Below the pieces are notes generated by a model. The model did no database searches. It was not told where the DNA came from and saw nothing but the letters and a program-made list of their open reading frames with translations. From positions 194,445-252,653 of the forward strand of contig NW_014577396.1 in the NCBI RefSeq assembly GCF_000485595.1: a stretch of 58,209 bases of DNA, read 5' to 3'. The number at the start of each line of letters is the position of its first letter. Position 1 is the stretch's first letter. Made by a program: the position numbers and the translations under genes. This document shows positions 43,290-55,509 of the stretch, in pieces. This stretch comes from Priapulus caudatus. Its lineage: Eukaryota > Priapulida > Priapulimorpha > Priapulimorphida > Priapulidae.

Positions 43290-46200
43290 CCCCCGCTGCC
43301 TCGCCTCCCAGCACTGACGGTCAGCGGCATCCTGACCGCCGCCGCCGCCAGGTGGCGCTTGACCGGCGCCCGCCCGGCTGCCGCAGGAGGCGCGCTGACC
43401 GCCGATGAGCACGCTGCGCGCGTGCCCCGCGATCAGGTTCGCAAGGACGCCGGCAGCGTCCGCGCCACCTGGGGGCTGGCCCACCGCCCTTGGCCTGCTC
43501 CGACATCGCACGCTCTGGCCTGCTGCTGCGCTGCTGCTGCTGCTGCTGCTGCGTTGTTCAGACGTGAAGTAGGAGCAGGCAGCCTGGATTGTCGAGGGGA
43601 GTCACGCGTCGCCATGCGCTGCAATGCGATTCCACGACGACGGTGACTGCCTACGCTTAAGCCGCAGCTCCCGAACATGCAAACGTAAATTAAAGCTATC
43701 AATATGTGTAACTGTACCAAAGTATGACCTACGTATCAAATTATATGTCAGTTCAAATATATATGTGTGACAAGTATGTATTGTAATGGCTGTCACATGT
43801 ATGTAACATCCTGGAAAAAACAGTTATTAAAAACAAAAAGCAAAACAAAAACAACGGCGATCACTAACGCCCGAGAGAAGCTAAGAAGATTGTGATTCTG
43901 TGCAAGAGAGTACTGTAGCGTGTATTGAATATTATAATATCTTAGTAGTGTTATTAGTGAATTGGGTCTATCTCTTGCATACTATATTATGGTCACGAGC
44001 GCATGTACTATTTTAAGCAGCGTAATTCCGAGTTACGAGGTTGTATGCACCACACATAGTCCTCGATGCAAATTCTTTCCTACACCGACACGCCACACAC
44101 GCTCACGCTGACGCAGGTTCACGCAGGCAGCACGCCACGGCACGCACGAGCACGGCACGCACGGCACAGAAGACACTATGCTCTAACCTTCCTTCTCCTA
44201 GAATCCCAAGTCTATAGCTGCAATAGCCCAGCACTTGTGGCTGCCACCTTTCCAGGCGCGTATTACAAAATATTATGCATGCTCTACAAATCGGCAGTCA
44301 TGCTTACAGAAGAAACTTAATCGAAGTAATGACAAAAAAAAGCCGTTAAAAAACTGCCCAAAGCTAGCACGTATTATCAGCACAATCTGTAGCGGGGACT
44401 GCACTGCCAAGCCATCTGCCTCCTTAGCTCACGCCGACAAACTAAGCGGCTATAGCCCCATGCGCCACACAGTAACAACGCACAATGTACGCGCCTAAAA
44501 ATTCCGTCAACCGGCGTTTTTTCCTCGACACGAAACCCGTGTTTACTTGGAATCGGTTCAATGCAACGATGATACAGAAACAACGCTGCGCGGAGCGGAA
44601 TAACATGTCGTTCCGAATGAGACACGGCTTGCCAAGACGTCGTTTCGTGTGTCGCCAAGCGCCAGTGCGAGTAACACACAATGACACGACCTTCACCATG
44701 TTTCACCAAAGGGAGGCTAAAATATAAAAGAGAGAAGCGCCGCCATATCTCTGGCCCAGGAATCGTTTGCTCGATATTTGGCCATATTTGGCCTGGAACA
44801 GATATTAGTGATTCTAATTGTTCTCTGGGTTGCGGTCTGCACAGGCGCGTTTCAGCTGATTATGGTCCGGCATAGATGGGCGCCCTTGAGGCGAAAGCAC
44901 ACTAGCCACTGCCGCTGTCCCTCTCTTGTGTATATTTAGCTTCTTGGTTTCACTAACACCAACGGTGCTAGCGTCTTTACAGCGAAACGTGATTTAGCTG
45001 TTATGAACTTATTCGCAACGTTGTGGCGCATCACACAAGAAACGAAGCGACAACGTGTTAGAAGGAAACGTCCGTGCAGTGTTCAAGAAACAGGACGGTG
45101 GCCAAAACAGCAAGGGCACGTCCGCGCCGCGCAGAGAGAACAGAGGCTGCCATTAAAGGTGAGTTACGTCACCGGGGTAAATAGTAAAAAAAATAAATAA
45201 ATATATTTCCAAGCTTTTTCAGCAAAATATAAGTGAATTCTGTTCACTTTTACTGCGCGTCAAATTGCTGACAGTTATACCCGTTTATTTTACTATATTG
45301 TTCGATGTGAAACATCACAATCGTGACGCATACATGAGCCCAAAGCAAGCAACTTAATGTCAGGGAGACACTAAGTATAAAATCGTCCAGGTTTTTTTGA
45401 TTTTTTAACTAGTTGAGAAACAATCTTTATCAGGTAAGAATTGTGACGATACGTTTAGGTCGCGCGTTAGTTTCTTACTTTTAATGTAAAAAAATGGCAA
45501 CCAAAACATGTTTACAAGGAAATTTTTACCATGAGGAAGAATTCGGTGGAACGGTAGTCAAGTTGGTATAAAGCACGGGCTGTGTCGAGACTAGCTCTAG
45601 AACTATAACCCTTCGCTCTGCCACAGGCCTGTGAAGCTATAGTTCTAGAGCAGTGAGTTCTCTAACTTGTGTCCGGCATGGCCCGCTCTTGGGGTCGCGT
45701 GGATGCTTCAGGGGGGTCCGTGAACCAGGCACATGCAAAATTTATTGTTTATGTGATTAGTGCCTTTTTTTCTCGGGGAGGGGTCTAAGCTTCAGGCCGG
45801 ATTCTCAAAGGGGTCCATGACTCAAAAAAGGTTAAGAACGCACTGTTTACGATGCTCGTGCGTAGACCCCGGGTGGGCGCGTGTACGGGTTATCGAATCG
45901 TCGAGGTTGGGCACTCTCCTGCCTGCGTTACAACTGCAGACGGGGGGCTTTAAAGAAACTGGCGGCGTTCTTGCGCGAGGGGTAAGACCTTAACAGATGG
46001 CAAACAGCGGGCCGATGGTGAGTTGACCTTAGGCAAGGTGCCTGGTGTGCTGTGTGCGTGGCGTGCGCGAGCAGTGTGTGTGTCTTGTGAGTGTCCCTGT
46101 GTGTGTGTCTGCTGTGTGTGTCTGTGTGTGTCTGTGTGTGTGTGTATGTGTGTGTGTGTTGTGTGTCTGTTGTGTGTGTGTGTTGCTGTGTGTTGCTGAG

Positions 46201-48105
46201 TGTCTGTAGTGTGGTCTTGTGTGTGTGTGTGTGTGTGGTGTGCGTGCGTGCGTGCGTCGCGTGCGTGCGTGTGTGTCTGTGCGTGATGTGTGTGCCTTGT
46301 GTGTGTGTGAGCATGTGTGCGTGCATGTTTATGTGTATTTCTGTGTGTGCACAGTACCAGTGATCTTATTGTCAGATGCGGCCACGCAGATGTCAGCCCC
46401 TGGGGAGGCGGGAATTTTCCCGCGTGTTACTTGTCCGCGCTCACGGAAGCAGTAACGAAGGCGCAACAGAAAATCGGAGGCACATGGGACAAGACATAAC
46501 GTGGCGTGCCGCAATCAGCCGACCCAGCCTAGATCACGACTCTTCTTCAAGAGTCTAGATCAGCGGTTCTTAACCTAGGGGTCGTGACCCCATGGTGGTC
46601 GTTGAATTTTTCCAGGTCATCAAGGGTATTGAATAACACAAATCCAATTAAATTCTATATTTATGCCGTGGCGGCCTACACAAAATATTTTCCTCAGCTT
46701 GCCTGGTCGTGCAAGTGACTCGGAGTGGAAATTTGGTTCGCCACAAGCCCAAAGCACTTCGCCCGACACATCTTTTTGAATGCGCCTGATGGCTCGAAAG
46801 CATTTCCGCCATCCCATGTGAACGTGGTACTTTATTTGGCAGACGAGTTTCTATATCACTCGAGCTGTATTTTTTACACTTTTGTTTCAGGGCCCGGTCA
46901 CGTGACTGCCAACGAATGTCTGTGGGGTCGTGGGGCCAAAAAGGTTCAGACCACTTGATCTAGATCAAGGCAAGCACGGTGACACACACAGTCACCAGCC
47001 GAGCACAAGAGCATGAGCCGCCTACACCTGCCCTCGACAACACAATTAACTAATGACAATTAACTGACAGTTAATTAACGAGTGATGCTACGGCTTAGTG
47101 CCGATGCCCTAGGAGGAGTCACGTACAAGACTATGCGACAATCTACGCGATATGATCGATCACTATTCGTGTTGACGCTACAGTACATGACCAGGTGTCC
47201 GTTAAGATACTGTCCTAGATGAGTCTTCAAAACGGGGGGATAAATCATGGGTAAAAATAAAAACTAACAGTCCGAAAAACACGCATTCGAGCAAAATAAA
47301 ACACGCCGACAACCCGCGCCATGCAGTGATAGTGTGCAGAGACAGACGATCACACAGGAAAGTCGAGGAGACACAGTGACACTCGAGGAAAGAGAGGGAG
47401 CCGATGCCGGGGTTTGCACGGCACCCCGCGCGGCCAGCGAGACATGACGCTGGCCATATGTCGCGGCGACGCGCCAGGACGCCCGGCGCCACCGCTGGGC
47501 GGCCCGCTCCGCTCCTGCCGCCAGCCCGGCACGGTAACCGCGAGGTGAAGAGCCGGCGTTTCGGACGCTGAACATGCTTCGACTTGTTTCTGCCGCGGCG
47601 CGGCCGCGCCCTCCTGCGGCGTGGCGGGCTGCAGGCCTGGGAGCTGACGAGATGGCGAGGCCCCGGCGGCGGTGTGGCTGGGAACTCCGGGCTGCTGTCC
47701 TCCGCCGCGCCGGCGAGCCGGCCTGCGACGGTGGCGCCCCGCGTGCGAGCGGACGTTGACGGGGCGCGGCGGGAGGCTGTGCATCCGCGGCAATCGCCGG
47801 CGCTCGCTCCTCCCGGTTGCCGCGCGACGGCGGGCATCAACCGACGACGGAGGCTGGGGAAGCGACTTGCGGGCTGCGGCGGGCGGCGGCGCGCATGCCC
47901 GGCGGGTAACGGCGCGTACTGCATGGCCGTAGACGGGCCCGGCGGCGCCCTCCCCTGCTGGCTGACGGCGGCGGCATGCGATCTGTCCGGACGTGAGCTG
48001 GCCGAGGAAGGTCGCCACGATGTTGAGGGAATTGCATAGGGGGCGCCGAGTGCCTGTCCACTGCGGAGGACCGGGCTGCGGCAAGAGAGAGAGAGAGGGG
48101 CGGCC
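43290..48105. other. Low-quality echo of 48.46-52.83 kb, left of an assembly gap
   Basis: It is collinear with 48460-52830 over its whole length but about 10% longer, with extra single bases scattered evenly, coding and non-coding alike. It contains frame-broken echoes of two WNK exons (about 43256-43615 for 48455-48771, and about 47380-48075 for 52268-52819). It also echoes MITE family B (about 45157-45560) and both hAT MITEs (about 45650-45845 and 46560-46960). A uniform indel rate in exons and introns argues for sequencing error, not for a real duplication. None of the ORFs here should be used. Confidence 0.85.
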
Positions 48106-48130
48106 NNNNNNNNNNNNNNNNNNNNNNNNN
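48106..48130. other. Assembly gap, 25 N
   Basis: Exactly 25 unknown bases, the same as at 17578. It is followed at once by a long CT run. Confidence 0.99.
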
Positions 48131-48367
<237 letters not shown>

Positions 48368-48454
48368 CCTCCTCTCCTCTCTCTCCCTCCCTCCCCTCTC
48401 TCTCTCCTTCCCTCCCCCTCTCTCTCTAACTCCCTCCCTCGTGCTCACACTCAC

Positions 48455-48771
48455 CCCTCTCTCGTCGCATCCTCCACCACGCTGCCGCCTCCCGCACTGA
48501 CGGTCAGCGGCATCTGACCGCCGCCGCCGCCAGGTGGCGCTTGACCGCCGCCGCCGCTTCCGCCAGGAGGCGCCTGACCGCCGATGAGCACCTGCGCGCT
48601 GCCCGCGATCAGGTTCGCGACGCCGGGCAGCGCCGGCGCCACCTGGGGGCTGGCCACGCCCGCCTGCTCCGACATCCACCTCTGCTGCTGCTGCTGCTGC
48701 TGCTGCTGTTGTTCGGACGTGAAGTAGGAGAAGGCAGCCTGGATGTCGAGGGGAGTCACCGTCGCCATGCG
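48455..48771 (-). CDS. WNK: WNK kinase gene, Gln/Gly/Pro-rich exon
   Basis: 317 bases from acceptor ATATCGCATTGCAG to a strong donor, GAGGG|GTGAGTGT. It encodes RMATVTPLDIQAAFSYFTSE, a run of 10 Gln, RWMSEQAGVASPQVAPALPG, and two GGQAPPGG repeats. It enters in phase 0 from 52268 and exits in phase 2, which is exactly what the exon at 42691 needs. The acidic helix start and poly-Gln are typical of the linker between kinase and PF2 domains in long WNKs. A broken echo lies near 43256-43615. Confidence 0.8.
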
Positions 48772-49238
48772 CTGCAATGCGATATCACACGAAGACGGTG
48801 AGCTAGGCCTACGCTTAACCGACACTCCCGAACATGCAAACGTAAATTAAGCATAAAGTTGTGTACTGTACCACAAAGTATACCTTCGTATCAAATTATA
48901 TGCAAGTTAAATATATATGTGTACAAGTATGTATTGTAATGGCTGTAACATGTATGTAACATACCTGGAAAAAACAGTAATTAAAAACAAAACAAAACAA
49001 AAACCCGACACTAACACGAGAGAGAAGTAAGAAGATGTGATTCTTGCAGGAGAGTACGTAGCGTGTATAGAATATTATAATATCTTAGTAGTTTATCTAG
49101 TGAATTGTCTATCTCTTGCAATACTATATTATGCACGAGCGCATGTACTATTTTAAGCGCGTAATTCCGAGTAGCTCCCAGTTGTACTGCACACACATAG
49201 TCCTCGATGCAATTCTTTCCTACCACCACACGCACACA

Positions 49239-49278
<40 letters not shown>

Positions 49279-50238
49279 CAGAAGACACTATCTATAACCT
49301 CCTTCATCCTAGAATCCCAAGTCTATAGCTGCAATAGCCAGCACTTGTGCTGCCACCTTCAGGCGCGTATTACAAAATATTATCATGCTATACAAAATCG
49401 GCAGGTCATCTTACAAAGAAACTTTAATCCGAAGTAATGACAAAAAAAGCCGTTAAAAAACTGCCAAAGCTAGCACGTATTATCAGCATAATCTGTAGCG
49501 GGGACTGCACTGCCAAGCCATCTGCCTCCTTAGCTCACCCGAAAACTAAGCTATAGCCCCACGCCCACAAGTACAACCACAATGGTACACGCCCAAATTC
49601 CGTCACCGCGTTTTTTCCTCGACACGAAAGCCGTGTTTATTGGAACGGTTCATGCAACGAAGAACGAAACAACGCTCGGAATAACATTCGTTCCGAATGA
49701 ACACGACTTCAGATGTCGTTCGTTGTTAGAAATTATTATTAGTAATACAGTTACGAAGTCCCAAGCGCCAGGCGGTAACACACAATGACACGACTTCACC
49801 ATGTTTCACCCAAGGAGCTAAATATAACAAGGAGAGGAAGCGCCGCCATATCTGGCCCAAATCTTTGCCATATTTGGCCACATTGGCCTAGAACAGATCA
49901 GTGTTCTATTGTCTCTGGGTTCGGGTCTGCACAGCCGTTTCAGCTGATTATGGTCCATAGATGGCGCCCTTGAGGCGAAAAGCACACAGCCAATCCGCCT
50001 CCTCTCCTTGTTATATTTAGCTTCTTGGTTTCACCTAACACCAACGGTGCTAGCGTCTTACAGGAAACGTTATTAAGTGTTATGAACTTATTAGCAACGT
50101 GTGCGCATCACACAAAAAACGAAGACAATGTTAGAGGAAACGTCGTGCATGCAGTGTTACAAAGAAACAGACGGTGGCAAAACAGCAAGCGGCACATGCG
50201 CGCGCAGAGAGAGAGAAGAGAAAAGAGGCTGCCATTAA
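48772..50238. other. WNK intron, no exon recognised
   Basis: Clean sequence echoed at 43.6-45.16 kb, including a CACG microsatellite (49224-49280). Confidence 0.6.
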
Positions 50239-50600
50239 AGTGATTACGTCACCGTAAATAGTAAAAAATAAAAAATATATTTCCACTTTTTCACAAAATA
50301 TAAGTAATTCTGTTCTATTTTTATGGTTAAATTGCTACATTATACTTCTTATTTTACTGTAATATTGTTCGATGTGAACATACACTCGTGACGCATACAT
50401 AGCCCATAGCAAGCAATGAATGTCAGGAACACTAATATCAAATCGTCCAGGTTTTTTTGATTTTTAACTAGTTGTGAAACAATCTTATCAGGTAAGAATT
50501 TGACGATACGTTTAGTCCCGTTAGTTGTTACTTTTAATGTAAAAAAATGGCAACAAACATTTTACAAATTTTACCATAGAAAATTCGTGACGTAGTCAAT
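50239..50600. mobile_element. TTAA-type MITE family B, copy 3 (362 bp, inverted)
   Basis: It starts AGTGATTACGTCACCGTAAA and ends TTCGTGACGTAGTCAAT, with TTAA at 50235-50238 and 50601-50604. The interior matches the copies at 9712 and 14510 in reverse complement. It lies in a WNK intron. Confidence 0.85.
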
Positions 50601-50680
50601 TTAATAAACACGGGCTGTGTCGAGACTAGCTCTAGAGGATTCGCTCTGCCACAGGCCTGTGAAGGGCTATAGTTCTAGAG

Positions 50681-50872
50681 CAGGAGTTCTTAACCTGTGG
50701 TCCATGGACCGCTTTGGGGTCCGTGGATGGGCTTCAGGGGGTCCGTGAACCAGGCACATGCAAAATTTAGTGTTTATGTGATTATGTGCCTTTTTTTTCT
50801 CGAGGAGGGGTCTGTAGCTTTCAGCAGATTCTCAAAGGGGTCCACGACTCAAAAAAAGGTTAAGAACCACTG
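50681..50872. mobile_element. hAT-like MITE, 192 bp
   Basis: The ends CAGGAGTTCTTAACCTGTGG and, inverted, CAGTGGTTCTTAACCTTTTT are typical hAT termini. The 8-bp flanks TTCTAGAG (50673-50680) and TTTTAGAG (50873-50880) differ by one base, as expected of an aged 8-bp target-site duplication. The interior is non-coding. Confidence 0.85.
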
Positions 50873-51045
50873 TTTTAGAGCTGTGCGTAGACAGACACCG
50901 GTGCGCGGTGTACGGGTTATCGAATCGTCGAGGTGGGCAGTCTCTGCCTGCGTTTACCTGCAGACGCTTTAAAAACTGCGGCGTTCTTGCGGAGGGGTAG
51001 ACCTTCAAACAGATGGCAAAACACGATGAGTGATTGACCTTAGGA

Positions 51046-51046
<1 letters not shown>

Positions 51047-51129
<83 letters not shown>

Positions 51130-51235
51130 TGTGCCGTGGTGCGTGCGTGCGCGTGTGTGTGTGTGTGTGTGTGCGTGTGTGTGTGTCTGTGTGTGTGTGT
51201 GAGCATGTGTGCGTGCATGTTTATGTGTATTTCTG
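51047..51235. repeat. (GT)n microsatellite
   Basis: A pure GT run of about 80 bases followed by GTGC and GTCT variants. Confidence 0.95.
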
Positions 51236-51438
51236 TGTGTGCACATAACCATATTTATTGTCAGATGGGCCACCAGAATGTCCAGCCTGGGGAGGCGGGA
51301 ATTTTGCCGCGTTTCTTGTCCCGTGCTCACGGAAGAGTAAGAAGGCCAACAGAAAATCGAGAGCATGGGACAAGACATACGTGGCGTGCCGCAAGTCAGA
51401 CCCAGCCTAGATCACGACTCTTCTTCAAGAGTCTAGAT

Positions 51439-51832
51439 CAGCGGTTCTTAACCTAGGGGTCGTGACCCCCATGGTGGTCGTTTGGAATTTTTCCAGGGGT
51501 CATCAAGGGGTCATGAATAAAACAAATCCATTTAAATTCTATATAATTATCAGGGCGCTACAAAAATATTTTTCCTCACTTGCCTGGTCGTGCAAGTGAC
51601 TCATAAATTTGGTTGCCCACAAGCCCAAAGCACTTGCCCGAAACATTTTTTGATCGCTTGATGGCTGCAAAGCAATTTCAGCCATCCCATTGACTGAGCA
51701 TTGGCAGACATGTTTCTATAAATCGAGCTGTATTTTTTACACTTTTGTTTCAGGGGTCACGGTACTGACCAAGAACGTCTGATGGGGTCAAAAAGGTTGT
51801 CTGGGTGGGGCCAAAAAGATTCAGAACCACTG
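51439..51832. mobile_element. hAT-like MITE, 394 bp
   Basis: The ends CAGCGGTTCTTAACCTAGGG and, inverted, CAGTGGTTCTGAATCTTTTT are flanked by GTCTAGAT (51431-51438) and ATCTAGAT (51833-51840), a near-perfect 8-bp duplication. The termini resemble those of the element at 50681 but the interior is different. Confidence 0.85.
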
Positions 51833-51840
51833 ATCTAGAT

Positions 51841-52267
51841 CAAGGCAAGCACGTGACACACACACCGAGCACACAGCATAGCCGCTACACTGCACTGACA
51901 ACACAATTAACTAATACAATTAAATGACAGTTAATTAACGAGTGATCTACGGTTAGTGCCGATGCTAGAGGTACGTACGGACATGCGAATCTACGCGATA
52001 CGATCGATCACTATTCGTTCACGCTACATCATGACCAGTGGTCGTTAAATTACTTCTAGAGTGAGTTTCAAAACCGGGGAAAAATCAGTAAATAAAACTA
52101 CAGTCCGAAAAACAAGCATTCGACAAAATAAACACCCACACCATGCAGTGATAGTGTGACAGAGACAGTTATCACGCAGGAAAGTCGAGAGACAGTGACA
52201 TCGAGAAAGAGGAGGAGGCCGATGCCGGGGTAGCCACGGCAACCCCGGCGACGCCAGCGAGACATAC
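51841..52267. other. WNK intron, no exon recognised
   Basis: Clean sequence, echoed at about 46.96-47.38 kb. Confidence 0.6.
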
Positions 52268-52819
52268 CTGGCCATTGTCGCCGGCGACCAGGACGCCCGG
52301 CGCCACCTGGGCGGCCGCTCCCGCGTTCGACGCTGGAATGCTCGCTTGTTTCTGCGCGGCGGCCGCGCCCTCCTGCGGCGTGGCGGGCTGCGAGGCCTGG
52401 GCGAGGGCTGACGAGATGGCGAGGCCCGGCGGGGTGTGCTGGGAACCCGGGTGCTGTCCTCCGCCGCCGCCGGCGACGCCGCCCTGCGACGGTGGCGCCC
52501 CCGCGAGCGACGTTGACGGCGGCGGCGGGAGGCTGTGCATCGGCGGCATCGCCGGCGCTCCTCCTCCCGTTGCCGCGGCGACGGCGGGCATCACCGACGA
52601 CGGGAGGCTGGGGAACGACTGCGCTGCGTGCGGCGGCGGCGCCATGCCCGGCGGGTACGGCGCGTACTGCATGCCGTAGACGGCCGGCGGCGCCCCCTGC
52701 TGGCTGACGCCGGGCGGCATCGCGATCTGTCCGGACGTGAGCTGGCCGAGGAAGGTCGCCACCATGTTGGGAGGGAATGCATAGGGGGCGCCGAGTCCTG
52801 TCACTGCGGAGAACCCGGG
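52268..52819 (-). CDS. WNK: WNK kinase gene, Pro/Ala/Gly-rich exon of 184 codons
   Basis: From acceptor CTCTCTCCGCAG to donor GGCCAG|GTATGT, phase 0 at both ends. It begins PGFSAVTGLGAPYAFPPNMV, then ATFLGQLTSGQIAMPPGVSQ, PYPPGMAPPPHAAQSFPSLP and Gly/Ala/Pro repeats, and ends LVAGDNGQ. 'FPP..V..FLGQL' is the only ordered-looking part. Such Pro/Ala-rich sequence is expected between the autoinhibitory region and PF2 in long WNKs. Its broken echo lies near 47380-48075. Confidence 0.75.
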
Positions 52820-53146
52820 CTGCGGAGAGAGAGAGAGAGAGGGCGCCACGTTATAATTAAAATCAAGAGAGAGGGGAGGAGTATATGCATTGTAATTAAC
52901 TTCAACATTAATCGATTTAATCGACCGACATTCGATCGAAAATTACTTACTATTAGGTTGATATTCCCATCAATCTAATTAAGAATTGACGTTAATTAAT
53001 AATTAGTTTTGATATTCATCTAATTAAGAATTATTACTGACATTGGTCGAGTTAATAATTATTATATATTCATCCGATTATGAACTATTTGTGATATTGG
53101 CCGAATTAATAATTATTCTCCATTATTATTTTTTATAATAATATTA

Positions 53147-53237
53147 TCAAGAGCTAATAAATACCTAAGTGTTAACTTAGTTTAATTTAGTTTAATTAAG
53201 TTTAATTAATAATAACTAGGTGTTTATTAGCTCTTGA
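53147..53237. mobile_element. 91-bp inverted-repeat insertion related to the 41-bp palindrome
   Basis: The left arm TCAAGAGCTAATAAATACCT and the right arm, inverted TCAAGAGCTAATAAACACCT, enclose a TTTAATT-rich loop. The target is duplicated as TATTA (53142-53146 and 53238-53242). The 14-base terminal TCAAGAGCTAATAA is shared exactly with the element at 14578. Confidence 0.85.
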
Positions 53238-53653
53238 TATTATGATAAATGTTAATAATTGATGATAATATCAACATTACTATACAACTATATACTATAT
53301 GACCGTGTCTATCTTCCACGCTACGAAGGTAACTCATCTACAGCTGCAGCAGTATGATTGACAGCCAAAAATCAGCGAAAAACACTCTCAGCTTCCCCCT
53401 ATTGTCTCTCTCTCTCTCTTCGCTATTGCATCATCGGTACATGAGTCACGTATCATCCGCTAGTAATCCGCTTCGCTACGTCCCCAACACACGCGCAACC
53501 TTGACAGAGAGCGCGCGGTAAAATGTAAACAAAGGTCAGCAGGTTCTGCTAACTAGCGAGCGAAATCGCCGACGGATTATTTTGACCCTGCGCGCGCAAA
53601 AAATCGGCAAACTATCGACAAGTTACCCGGCGCGTCAGGTTACCGGCCGAAAA

Positions 53654-53856
53654 GTACAGTGTACTCGCTGTATATGTACGTACGCGCAACTCAACGACGA
53701 GGGATGTAACACACTAGTATGTAACAATGTAATAATTAAGCGTGGTGAGTCTGGTGACGTCACGTACGACGACGTTCCATTATCATTACATTGTTACATA
53801 CTATGGTATTACATCCCTCGTCGTTGAGTTGCGCGTACGTACGTATACAACGTACT
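53654..53856. mobile_element. Foldback element with about 75-bp arms
   Basis: The arm at 53654-53734, with GCGCAACTCAACGACGAGGG, recurs inverted at 53785-53856 around a 50-base loop. It would form a strong hairpin. No coding capacity. Confidence 0.8.
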
Positions 53857-53914
53857 TTTCACACGTTAACGAATGGATCGGATTGAATCCGGGGCGGGAG
53901 TGATGTGAGACTTT

Positions 53915-54000
53915 AGGATTAGCACGTGTAATAGTCGGATTAGCACGTGTAATAGTCGGATTAGCACGTGTAATAGTCGGATTAGCACGTATTATAGTAA
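53915..54000. repeat. 21-bp minisatellite, four units
   Basis: Four tandem copies of TTAGCACGTGTAATAGTCGG plus A. Each holds a CACGTG E-box. Confidence 0.9.
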
Positions 54001-54223
54001 ACAATAAAATGGTGGGAAGTTGATGTCATTACTTTTCACTGTCAGCTAGAAAAAAACTGAAAAACGGCTGAAAACTTTCGGCTCAAGACTTGCCATACAT
54101 GTATATATATAATATATATATATATATACATATACTATATATAGATATATATATACATACACTACTATATGGCGTCCCCACATGCATGCATGTCGCAACA
54201 CTTCTTGCTTATCACGTTATTGT

Positions 54224-54263
54224 ATATATATATATGTGTGTATATGTATATATATATGTATAT

Positions 54264-54310
<47 letters not shown>
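54224..54310. repeat. (TA)n microsatellite
   Basis: A TA run with TG interruptions, just downstream in transcript order of the donor of the exon at 54357. Confidence 0.9.
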
Positions 54311-54312
<2 letters not shown>

Positions 54313-54356
54313 GTGCTGTGGGGCGGACAAGGTGGGTGTTCAACACGCACCGGAAC

Positions 54357-54564
54357 CTGCTGCTGTGACGTAGGAATGCTGGCCACCGACGGAACAACGC
54401 CCACCGGCATCGCGTCGGCAACGCAGGCGCCTCTGCCGACGACACTCGCCGCCGACATCCCATCATGTTCGCGTCGCTGCCCGCCGCGTCGCCAGATGGC
54501 GCCACGCTGTCGTGCGCCGGTCCCACCGTCCATCCGACCCCGCTGCTCGTGTCGCTGGGGTCAC
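54357..54564 (-). CDS. WNK: WNK kinase gene, probable exon with a frame break
   Basis: The exon runs from acceptor CCTTGCTACAG to a donor at CAGCAGCAG|GTTCCG. The first part reads DPSDTSSGVGWTVGPAHDSV, then APSGDAAGSDANMM. After that only the neighbouring frame stays protein-like (MSAASVVGR, then ADAMPVGVVPSVASIPTSQQ). The second frame exits in phase 0 and joins the exon at 52819. It cannot be read from the acceptor, because it meets a stop at once. A one-base error or true indel near 54450 would explain both observations. An alternative donor (TTCCG|GTGCGT) lies six bases further. Confidence 0.55.
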
Positions 54565-54599
54565 CTGTAGCAAGGCAAGGGAAGAGGGAGGTGACGTAA

Positions 54600-55270
54600 C
54601 GAGTCTGCATTTACCTGTCAGGTGTGAAGTAACGAGTCTGCATTTACCTGTCAGGTGTGAAGTAACGAGTCTGCATTTACCTGTCAGGTGTGATGTAACA
54701 AGACTGCACCTACCTGTCAGGTGTGATGGAAGGATGAAGCTACCTGTACTGTTGATGGAGGATCGCAGCTACCTGTCAGGTGTGATGAAGGATTGAAGCT
54801 AACCTGTCAGGTGTTGATGAGGATAAAGTTACCTGTCAGGTGTGATGGAAGGATGAAGCTACCTGTCAGGTGTGATGAGAGGATGAAGTTACCTGTCAGG
54901 TGTGATGGGATGATGAAGCTACCTGTCAGGTGTGATGGGAGGATGAAGCTACCTGTCAGGTGTGATGAGAGGATGAAGCTCCTGTCAGGTGTGATGGGAG
55001 GCATGAGCTACCTGTCAGGTGTGATGGAAGAATGAAGCTACCTGTCAGGTGTGATGAGAGGATGAAGCTACCTGTCAGGTGTGATGGGAGGATGAAGCTA
55101 CCTGTCAGGTGTGATGAGAGGATGAAGCTACTGTCGAGGCTTAATAATGAGTTCGCAGGTGTGATGAGATATGAAGTTACCTTCAGGTGTGATGCGAAGG
55201 ATTGAAGTTACCTGACGAGGTGTGATGGAAGGATGAAGTTACCTATCAGGAATGTGATGGATGAAGGTTA
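54600..55270. repeat. Minisatellite with paired CAGGTG boxes, about 30-33 bp unit
   Basis: Roughly twenty units of the form AGCTACCTGTCAGGTGTGAT with a GGAAGGATGA spacer. Each contains the palindrome ACCTGTCAGGT and an adjoining CAGGTG E-box. On the minus strand each unit also reads ACAG|GTAGCT, a donor-like string. Units are clean at 54600-55130 and decayed to the right. The array lies immediately upstream of a WNK exon. Confidence 0.9.
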
Positions 55271-55509
55271 CATCCAGAGTGTGATGGAGTATAGGCTTCA
55301 TGTCACGTATATATGGCTCACCTCACTCACCACACCACCACTGCACTCACGTTACATCTGGACACCTCAGGTACACACACCAAGCACACATGCTAAGCCA
55401 GCGAGGAAGCGATGAATCACACACTTGGCTCATCAGCAACCTCTACACATCGCACGGCCACCTCTACCACACATGACACAGTACGGCACAGAGAAAACAC
55501 GTGTGCACG

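Larger units (their letters stand above)
52820..54356. other. WNK intron carrying palindromic elements
   Basis: It includes AAT-rich sequence, two palindromic insertions (53147 and 53654), a 21-bp minisatellite and a TA microsatellite. No exon was recognised. Confidence 0.65.

Noticed and set aside
43290-48105. Real tandem duplication of two WNK exons
   Set aside because: Differences are evenly spread single-base indels in exons and introns alike, the phases fail, and the block ends at a 25-N placeholder gap.
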